Source: Mycolicibacter virginiensis
GTDB taxonomy: Bacteria; Actinomycetota; Actinomycetes; Mycobacteriales; Mycobacteriaceae
Direction of reading: 5' to 3'
Length of the DNA: 64,000 bases
Assembly: GCF_022374935.2 (NCBI RefSeq)
Contig: NZ_CP092430.2
Span: 4,898,001 to 4,962,000 of the forward strand
The notes beneath the pieces were generated by a model. The model made no database searches. It was not told the DNA's origin and saw only the letters and a list, made by a program, of their open reading frames with translations. This document shows, one piece after another, positions 58,288 through 64,000 of this stretch (positions within the stretch are counted from its first letter, which is position 1; every line of letters starts with the position of its first letter). Both the position numbers and the translations under genes were made by a program.

Positions 58288-58893
58288 TCAGTTGCGGCTG
58301 ATGTCGATCGGGTGGGTGGCCAACAGCGCGGTGGGCCAGGGCTGTCGACGCAGCGCTCGTCCCCACAGGTCGACTCGCGGCGGCACCATCACATCCGACG
58401 GCAGCGCAGAGAGCACGATCCAATCATCGCGCTCGATCTCGCCCTCGAGCTGGCCGATGGTCCAACCGGCATAGCCGGCGAAGATCCGTACACCCTCCAC
58501 ATGCGGCGCAATGGTCTCGGGATCGGCATCGAGATCGACCATCACCAGCCGACCGTCGATGTGCCGCAGTCCGGGCACACCGTGGGGTTCGGCGCCGACC
58601 CGCAACAGCCCGACGCACAGGGCGGCATCGCGTTTGACCGGGCCGCCGATGAACATCGTTTTGGGCTTGGCGGCCAGCTCGGACCACTGCGGCAGCACGT
58701 TGTAGACAGCGGTTTCACTGGGGCGGTTGAGCACCACGCCCAAGGTTCCACCGTCGTTGTGCTCGACCACGTAGATCACCGTGCGGCGAAACGTGGGTTC
58801 GAGCAGATCGGTGTTGGCCAACAGCAGCGTGCCAGCCCGTACCCGATGCGCAGCGGGCGCGACATAGTCCTCGGGATCTTCGGGTTGGGCCAT
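58288..58893 (-). CDS. YqgE/AlgH family protein (Rv0038-like)
   Basis: The protein has 201 residues. Conserved family motifs are RAGTLLLANTDL, DPTFRRTVIYVVEH with a substituted start (EPTFRR) and GTLGVVLNRPSE. ATG 58893 is chosen as it starts the conserved domain; the longer frame to 58959 has a low-complexity head. A small conserved bacterial protein with no firmly known activity. Confidence 0.88.
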   Translation of the reverse strand: MAQPEDPEDYVAPAAHRVRAGTLLLANTDLLEPTFRRTVIYVVEHNDGGTLGVVLNRPSETAVYNVLPQWSELAAKPKTMFIGGPVKRDAALCVGLLRVGAEPHGVPGLRHIDGRLVMVDLDADPETIAPHVEGVRIFAGYAGWTIGQLEGEIERDDWIVLSALPSDVMVPPRVDLWGRALRRQPWPTALLATHPIDISRN

Positions 58894-58965
58894 TTTTCCA
58901 TCATGACACCCGCCGCCGTCATCCGTGTTGAGCTGTGCCGAACATCGGCCGACCCGCAATATTTG

Positions 58966-58971
58966 TAGGCT
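58966..58971 (+). promoter_or_regulatory. -10 element of the MFS gene at 59020
   Basis: TAGGCT fits TANNNT. It would give a leader of roughly 40 bases holding the GAAGAGG ribosome site before the GTG start. Confidence 0.4.
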
Positions 58972-59019
58972 GGTTTGGGGCCGGCCGCGCCGCCGCCCGA
59001 CTCTGGAAGAGGTTCTGTG

Positions 59020-60324
59020 GTGGATAACCGCGCACCCGCGACACTATGGCGGTCGGCGCGCGGGCTGCCGGAGTTCCGCAGACTGCTGGAACTGCGGGCC
59101 GCCAGCCAATTCGGCGACGGCCTGTTCCAAGCCGGGCTGGCCGGAGCGCTGCTGTTCAACCCGGACCGGGCCGCCTCCCCTTGGGCGATCGCGGGCGCGT
59201 TCGCCGTGCTGTTCCTGCCGTATTCGGTGCTGGGGCCGTTCGCCGGCGCGCTGCTGGACCGCTGGGATCGACGCCTGGTGATGGTGGTGGCCAACCTCGC
59301 CCGGCTGGTGCTGGTGCTCGGGATCGCCGCGCTGCTGGCTGTCGGCGCCGGTGATCTGCCGGTGCTGTGCGCGGCGCTGATCGCCAACGGGTTCACCCGG
59401 TTCATCGCCTCCGGGCTGTCGGCGGCGCTGCCCCACGTGGTGCCGCGCGAGCAGGTCGTGACGATGAACGCCGTGGCGATCGCCGTCGGTGCGGTGGCCG
59501 CCTTTTTGGGCGCCAACTTCATGCTGCTGCCGCGCTGGCTGATCGGTGCCGACGACCGCGGTGCGGCGTCGATCATCGCGGCCGTAGCCATCCCGGTCGC
59601 GATCGCCCTGGTGCTCTCGCTGCGCTTCGAAGCCCACGTGCTCGGTCCGGACGACACCAAGCGGGCGATCCACGGCTCGGTGCTCTATGCGGTGACGACA
59701 GGCTGGATGCACGGCATCCGGACGGTGCGCGACCGGCCTACGGTGGCCGCCACCCTGTCCGGACTGGCCGCGCACCGAATGGCCTTCGGCATCAACACGC
59801 TGGTGGTGCTGGTACTGGTGCGGCACGTCGGCGAGCACACGGTGTCCGGCCTGGGCACCACGGCGTTGTTCGTCGCCTCGGCCGGCGCCGGGTCATTTCT
59901 GGCCACGGTGCTGACCCCGCCCGCGGTGCACCGCTGGGGCCGCTACGCCACCACCAACGGCGCCCTGGGGGCGGCCGCGGTCATCCAACTGGCTGCCGTC
60001 GGGCTGTACCTACCGGTGCTGGTGTTGTGCGGATTCCTGCTTGGAGTCGCCGGGCAGGTGGTCAAGCTCTGCGCCGACACGGCCATGCAGATCGACGTCG
60101 ACGACGCCCTGCGCGGACACGTCTTTGCGGTACAGGATTCGCTGTTCTGGGTGTCATTCATCGCCGCTGTGGCCGGCGCCGCAGCACTGATTCCCCCCGA
60201 CGGGCAGGCGCCGTCGCTGATTGTGGCCGGCACCCTGCTGTATCTGGTCGGTTTGGCCGGTCACGCGTTCATCGGGCGGCGGCGCGAACCGGTGAGCTTA
60301 AAGTACGAGCATGGCCGAAACTGA
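59020..60324 (+). CDS. MFS transporter (Rv0037-like)
   Basis: The protein has 434 residues and about 12 membrane helices. The loop between helices 2 and 3 reads [13 protein letters not shown], the MFS motif A. Substrate unknown; a drug or lipid efflux role is a guess. GTG 59020 follows GAAGAGG by seven bases; GTG 59017 is also possible. The next gene starts 14 bases inside its end. Confidence 0.82.
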   Translation: MDNRAPATLWRSARGLPEFRRLLELRAASQFGDGLFQAGLAGALLFNPDRAASPWAIAGAFAVLFLPYSVLGPFAGALLDRWDRRLVMVVANLARLVLVLGIAALLAVGAGDLPVLCAALIANGFTRFIASGLSAALPHVVPREQVVTMNAVAIAVGAVAAFLGANFMLLPRWLIGADDRGAASIIAAVAIPVAIALVLSLRFEAHVLGPDDTKRAIHGSVLYAVTTGWMHGIRTVRDRPTVAATLSGLAAHRMAFGINTLVVLVLVRHVGEHTVSGLGTTALFVASAGAGSFLATVLTPPAVHRWGRYATTNGALGAAAVIQLAAVGLYLPVLVLCGFLLGVAGQVVKLCADTAMQIDVDDALRGHVFAVQDSLFWVSFIAAVAGAAALIPPDGQAPSLIVAGTLLYLVGLAGHAFIGRRREPVSLKYEHGRN

Positions 60325-61084
60325 ATCGATCGTCGCGGACCTGAGCGCCGAAAGCGACGAGCTCGACGCCCTGGTATCCCCGCTCGCCGACAGTCAGTGG
60401 GGCACGCCCACGCCGGCGGCGGGCTGGTCGATCGCCCATCAGATCGGGCATCTGCTGTGGACCGATCGGGTGTCGCTGACCGCCATCACCGACGAGGCGG
60501 GTTTTGCTGCCGCACTCACCGACGCGATGAAAGATCCGGCCGGATTCGTCGACGCCGCCGCCGCCGAACTGGCCCAGCTGCCGCCGGCCGAGCTGTTGGC
60601 CGACTGGCGCTCTACCCGCGCGAAACTGCACCAAGAGTTGCTCGGTGTGGCTGACGGCCGCAAGCTGCCGTGGTTCGGCCCGCCGATGAGCGCCGCCTCG
60701 ATGGCCACAGCTCGGCTGATGGAGACCTGGGCGCACGGCCTGGACGTGGCCGACGCGCTCGGGGTGCGGCGGCGTCCCACGGCGCGGTTGCGGTCGATCG
60801 CCCACCTGGGGGTGCGGACCCGGGACTTCGCCTTCACCGTGCACAATCTGACCCCGCCGGCCGAACCGTTTCACGTGGAACTTCACGCGCCCGAGGGCGG
60901 AGTGTGGGCATGGGGCCCGGTGAACGCCGCACAGCGGGTGACCGGATCCGCCGAGGACTTCTGCTTTTTGGTGACGCAGCGGCGTGCGCTGGCCGACCTG
61001 GACGTCACCGCCCACGGCGACGACGCGCAGCGTTGGTTGGAGATCGCCCAAGCCTTCGCGGGGCCTCCCGGCCGGGGGCGCTGA
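60311..61084 (+). CDS. TIGR03084-family protein, DinB/mycothiol-dependent fold (Rv0036-like)
   Basis: The protein has 257 residues. The N-terminal four-helix domain carries [15 protein letters not shown] and [14 protein letters not shown], giving three histidines that fit the metal site of mycothiol-dependent isomerase/DinB proteins. A C-terminal domain follows. Family members use mycothiol for thiol transfers. It overlaps the MFS gene by 14 bases. The substrate is unknown. Confidence 0.85.
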   Translation: MAETESIVADLSAESDELDALVSPLADSQWGTPTPAAGWSIAHQIGHLLWTDRVSLTAITDEAGFAAALTDAMKDPAGFVDAAAAELAQLPPAELLADWRSTRAKLHQELLGVADGRKLPWFGPPMSAASMATARLMETWAHGLDVADALGVRRRPTARLRSIAHLGVRTRDFAFTVHNLTPPAEPFHVELHAPEGGVWAWGPVNAAQRVTGSAEDFCFLVTQRRALADLDVTAHGDDAQRWLEIAQAFAGPPGRGR

Positions 61085-61139
61085 GCGCTTGCGCGAAGAG
61101 AGCCGGAGCCGAATAACCCGAGCCGGGGGCGCTGAGCGC
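61070..61139. repeat. Direct repeat with short hairpins between convergent genes
   Basis: GCCGGGGGCGCTGAGCGC occurs at about 61070 and again at about 61122. Each copy holds the palindrome GGCGCTgAGCGC. The first covers the stop of the gene at 60311, the second abuts the stop of the gene at 61141. They may act as weak terminators from both sides. Confidence 0.45.
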
Positions 61140-61140
61140 C

Positions 61141-62010
61141 TCAGAACCAGGCCAGGACCCCGCCGATGATCATGTCGAGCGAATTCAGCAACGCCTGGAA
61201 CATGTTCACGTTGGCGGAGTCGATCATGTGGTACGTCGCGTTTCCGATCACCTCATCGGTCGCGCTGGCGATCTCCGCTGGAGTCAGCCCCAGGTATGCC
61301 AGGTGGTCGCTGAACATGCCGGCCATCTGCTGGCCGTTATCCCAGTTCGCGAAGCCGTCGCTGGAGAGGGAGTAGATGTCTGTCGTGTACAGATCACTCG
61401 GGGTCACCAGGCCGATCACCGAATCAATGTGCATCATCTCGGCGAACTGATAGACCATGTTGATCACGTCGTCATGCCACGACTCCGGTAGCCCTTGCAG
61501 CAATGTCGCCATGAATCCGCTCAGGAATCCGCCGTCCGCGGCACTGTCACCGACCATCACGAAATGCAGTGCGTCCAAAGGTATGTCGGGATACTGCTGA
61601 TGGAGTTGTTCCGCCGCCAGCCCCGCCGCGACATTGGACTGCGAGTAACCGAAGACGTACAGCGGGTCTTCGGAACTGAACGCGCCGTCGCTCCATCGCT
61701 GTGCGATCGCGTCAGTCAGAATCTGGGTGGCCCCGCTGATGCTGGCGTTCAGATCGTTGGTCTCCGGCACTTGTAGAAACGTCGCCGTTCCGTCGGGGTC
61801 GAACCCGTTCGGCACCAGGTAGAGGTCTTTGCTCAGGTCGAGCCAAGCCTGGTTCATCGCCGGGATCATGACCAGGGCTTCTGCGGCCAGGCCGTACTCC
61901 AGGATCCGGTGATCACCAGCGGCGAGGCCCGCGCCACTGGCCGCTCCGATCATCGTCGGGGCGGCCACCAGCGGTGCCCCCAGCAGGGCGCCCACCCACA
62001 TCTTCATCAT
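61141..62010 (-). CDS. PE-PPE domain-containing secreted protein
   Basis: The protein has 289 residues: signal peptide (MMKMWVGALLGAPLVAAPTM) and PE-PPE hydrolase domain with GYSQSN near residue 120. The usual glycine after the nucleophile elbow is replaced by Ser-Asn, which may alter activity. No PE or PPE domain. ATG 62010 follows GGGGGAGG. A distant relative of the genes at 1-2797, but not part of their tandem cluster. Confidence 0.82.
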   Translation of the reverse strand: MMKMWVGALLGAPLVAAPTMIGAASGAGLAAGDHRILEYGLAAEALVMIPAMNQAWLDLSKDLYLVPNGFDPDGTATFLQVPETNDLNASISGATQILTDAIAQRWSDGAFSSEDPLYVFGYSQSNVAAGLAAEQLHQQYPDIPLDALHFVMVGDSAADGGFLSGFMATLLQGLPESWHDDVINMVYQFAEMMHIDSVIGLVTPSDLYTTDIYSLSSDGFANWDNGQQMAGMFSDHLAYLGLTPAEIASATDEVIGNATYHMIDSANVNMFQALLNSLDMIIGGVLAWF

Positions 62011-62110
62011 TGGTGCCTCCCCCGTGGGGTGTCCTACCCGAGGCAAAGATGTCGCCGGGTTCAGTATTTCCGGCTTCGCCGTTCTTCGATACCCCTAGAT
62101 GCCCGGCAGT

Positions 62111-62641
62111 TCACAAAACGGTGGCGCCGTCGGCGGCGCCGTCACCATCGGCGTCGGTGAGCTTGACGTTCCACCGCCCGTCGCCGTCGGTGTCGACGTA
62201 GGCCGCGCCGTAGCGGCCCGGCTCACTGCCGATCAGCACCCGATCAGCCCGCCCGTCGCCGTCGGAGTCCAGCAGCCGGTCATTGACCCGCCCGTCGCCG
62301 TCGAAATCCACCAGCGGACCGCCGGTGTGCTCGACGTCGTCGAGACCCAGCCAGCGCAGCCCGCCCGATCGATCCGCCGAGCCCGCCATGGCGCCGTGTC
62401 CCCAGCTGCCGGAGCCGTCGTCGATGAAGGAGGCCTCCGGGGTGCCGTCGTCGTCGAGGTCCAGCAGAAGGTGGTCGGCTACGCCGTCGCCGTCGAGATC
62501 CACTAGCGCGTCGTCGCGCAGTCCGTCGCCGTCGAAATCGAGGCTGATGGCGTCGGCCACCCCGTCCCCGTCAAGATCCAAGTCCGCAGCGCCGGTCCAC
62601 ATCGTGGCCGCGCCGTCACCGTCGCCCAGGCAGTAGTCCAT
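62111..62641 (-). CDS. DxDGDG-repeat calcium-binding-like protein (Rv3906-like)
   Basis: The protein has 176 residues, with about eleven DxDGDG-type loops (DLDGDGVAD, DFDGDGLRD, DSDGDGRAD and others), as in dockerin or thrombospondin type 3 calcium sites. No signal peptide or membrane segment is seen. It precedes pcnA's 3' end, as in M. tuberculosis. It may bind calcium; no role is known. Confidence 0.75.
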   Translation of the reverse strand: MDYCLGDGDGAATMWTGAADLDLDGDGVADAISLDFDGDGLRDDALVDLDGDGVADHLLLDLDDDGTPEASFIDDGSGSWGHGAMAGSADRSGGLRWLGLDDVEHTGGPLVDFDGDGRVNDRLLDSDGDGRADRVLIGSEPGRYGAAYVDTDGDGRWNVKLTDADGDGAADGATVL

Positions 62642-62666
62642 ACCCTGCTCAGACGCGCAGATCCCG

Positions 62667-64000
62667 CTAGCGGTTCCCCTGGTTCTGCCACCACGACAGC
62701 AACTCGGCCGTCGCCTCCTCGCGCGTCAGCGGCCCGCGCTCCAACCGCAGCTCCTTGAGATAGCTCCACGCGCGGCCTACCTGCGGTCCCGCCGGGATGT
62801 CGAGCAGCGCCATGATCTCGTTGCCGTCGAGGTCCGGCCGCACCCGCTGCAGGTCTTCCTGCTCGGCCAGAACTGCGATCCGCTCTTCGAGCTGGTCGTA
62901 GCTGGCCTGCAGGCGCGCCGCACGCCGCTTGTTGCGGGTGGTGCAATCGGCCCGGACCAGCTTGTGCAGCCGTCCCAGCAGCGGCCCCGCATCGGTGACG
63001 TAGCGCCGCACCGCCGAGTCGGTCCACTTGCCGTCGCCGTAGCCGTGGAACCGCAGGTGCAGGTAGACCAGCTGGGACACGTCGTCGACCATCTGCTTGG
63101 AGTAGCGCAGCGCGCGCATCCGTTTCCGGGCCATCTTCGCGCCCACCACCTCGTGGTGGTGGAAGCTCACGCCTCCGTCAGTTTCGTGCCGGCGGGTGGC
63201 GGGCTTGCCGATGTCGTGCAGCAACGCCGCCCAGCGCAGAACCAGGTCGGGGCCGTCATCCTCCAGGTCGATCGCCTGCCGCAGCACGGTCAGCGAATGC
63301 TGGTAGACGTCCTTGTGCTGGTGATGCTCGTCGATCGCCATCCGCATGCCGCCCACCTCGGGCAGCACCACATCGCCCATCCCGGTGGCCACCATCAGAT
63401 CCAGGCCGGCTACCGGGTCGGCGCCCACCAGCAGCTTGTCCAATTCGGCGGCCACGCGTTCCGCGGTGATGCGAGCGAGCTCTGGCGCCATGTCCTCGAT
63501 CGCGGCGCGCACCCGCGGCGCCACCGTGAAGCCGAGCTGCGAAACAAACCGGGCGGCGCGCAACATCCGGAGCGGGTCGTCGCCGAAAGAAACCTGCGGT
63601 GCGGTCGGCGTATCGAGCACACCCTCCCGCAACGCCGCCAGCCCGCCCAGCGGGTCGAGGAACTCCCCCGGCCCGGCCGCGGTGATGCGGACCGCCATCG
63701 CGTTGGCGGTGAAGTCGCGGCGCACCAGATCCTCGTCGAGCGAATCCCCGAAGCGCACTTCGGGATTGCGGGACACCTGGTCATACTTGTCGGCCCGGAA
63801 GGTGGTGATCTCCACGCGTTGCCCGACCAGCGTTGCGCCCACCGTGCCGAACTCGATGCCGGTGTCCCACATCGCTTCGGTGCGGCCCCGCAGAATGCGC
63901 TGCACCTGCTCGGGGCGCGCGTCGGTGGTGAAATCCAGATCCGGGCTCGGCCGGCCCAACAGCGCGTCGCGGACCGATCCGCCGACCAGGTAGATCTCCT
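62667..64000 (-). CDS. pcnA: CCA tRNA nucleotidyltransferase, 5' end cut by window
   Basis: The visible part is 444 codons. It starts within GG(S)VRD (YLVGGSVRDALLG), then DLDFTTD, the two-carboxylate site of the nucleotidyltransferase domain, the RNA-binding domain and an HD domain (WAALLHDIGKPATRRHE). It adds or repairs the 3' CCA of tRNA. Named pcnA in M. tuberculosis (Rv3907c). The true start lies beyond the right edge. Confidence 0.95.
   Translation of the reverse strand, partial: EIYLVGGSVRDALLGRPSPDLDFTTDARPEQVQRILRGRTEAMWDTGIEFGTVGATLVGQRVEITTFRADKYDQVSRNPEVRFGDSLDEDLVRRDFTANAMAVRITAAGPGEFLDPLGGLAALREGVLDTPTAPQVSFGDDPLRMLRAARFVSQLGFTVAPRVRAAIEDMAPELARITAERVAAELDKLLVGADPVAGLDLMVATGMGDVVLPEVGGMRMAIDEHHQHKDVYQHSLTVLRQAIDLEDDGPDLVLRWAALLHDIGKPATRRHETDGGVSFHHHEVVGAKMARKRMRALRYSKQMVDDVSQLVYLHLRFHGYGDGKWTDSAVRRYVTDAGPLLGRLHKLVRADCTTRNKRRAARLQASYDQLEERIAVLAEQEDLQRVRPDLDGNEIMALLDIPAGPQVGRAWSYLKELRLERGPLTREEATAELLSWWQNQGNR

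Overview
The window is high-GC actinobacterial DNA from a Mycobacteriaceae genome, most likely a non-tuberculous mycobacterium. The assignment rests on PE-PPE-domain esterases, an MmpL/PapA/Pks/FAAL acyltrehalose-type locus, PknH-type sensor domains, a proline-rich 28 kDa antigen homologue, PonA1, Ino1 and the mycobacterial rpsF-ssb-rpsR-rplI-dnaB block. From memory, the dnaB-to-leuS segment matches, in reverse, M. tuberculosis Rv0058 to Rv0036. Here it runs directly into pcnA (Rv3907c in that species), as I recall for M. smegmatis-type chromosomes. All functions are inferred from sequence reading only; no database search was run.

Layout. 1-2.8 kb: three PE-PPE-domain secreted esterase-like genes without PE or PPE domains. 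2.8-6.4 kb: a beta-lactamase-fold lipoprotein, a CobW-type GTPase and an alpha/beta hydrolase. 6.5-8.0 kb: a vapBC toxin-antitoxin pair with a palindromic operator, then a decayed mobile element bounded by multi-repeat inverted ends that abuts dnaB. 8.0-11.6 kb: dnaB (no intein), rplI, rpsR, ssb, rpsF. 11.7-14.0 kb: three PknH-like sensor-domain proteins. 14.2-28.7 kb: a sulfolipid/diacyltrehalose-like locus. Its plus-strand genes are FAAL, Gap and a Chp-like acyltransferase; its minus-strand genes are Pks, PapA and MmpL; the two groups converge. 28.8-37.3 kb: an MFS exporter, a GT87-type mannosyltransferase and two tandem ponA1 genes separated by a remnant of the DUF5318 gene that normally precedes ponA1. 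37.4-45.7 kb: a DUF1707-like membrane protein, PadR regulator, ino1, hydrolase, luciferase-like oxidoreductase, a polar amino-acid ABC transporter with fused binding protein and permease, MarR and SDR. 45.7-53.8 kb: an adenylate cyclase, five more PknH-like sensor proteins, three small bitopic membrane proteins and one polytopic protein coupled to leuS. 53.8-64 kb: leuS, the 28 kDa antigen, a membrane protein with a Cys/Gly tail, YqgE, an MFS protein, a TIGR03084 protein, another PE-PPE esterase, a DxDGDG-repeat protein and pcnA (5' end cut off).

How the genes work together. The FAAL would load a fatty acyl starter onto the Mas/Pks2-like polyketide synthase. PapA and the Chp-like enzyme would esterify a trehalose core, and MmpL with Gap would export the product. 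PonA1 copies, the GT87 enzyme, the PE-PPE esterases and the MFS proteins all point to the cell envelope. Many genes have a TANNNT -10 element 6-8 bases before the start codon, consistent with leaderless transcripts.

Most notable are the tandem ponA1 duplication with its leader-peptide remnant, the acyltrehalose-type locus next to housekeeping ribosomal genes, eight orphan PknH-type sensor proteins, the mmpL gene whose homology extends upstream of any normal start codon, a 57-bp MIRU-like repeat, and the decayed mobile element between vapBC and dnaB.
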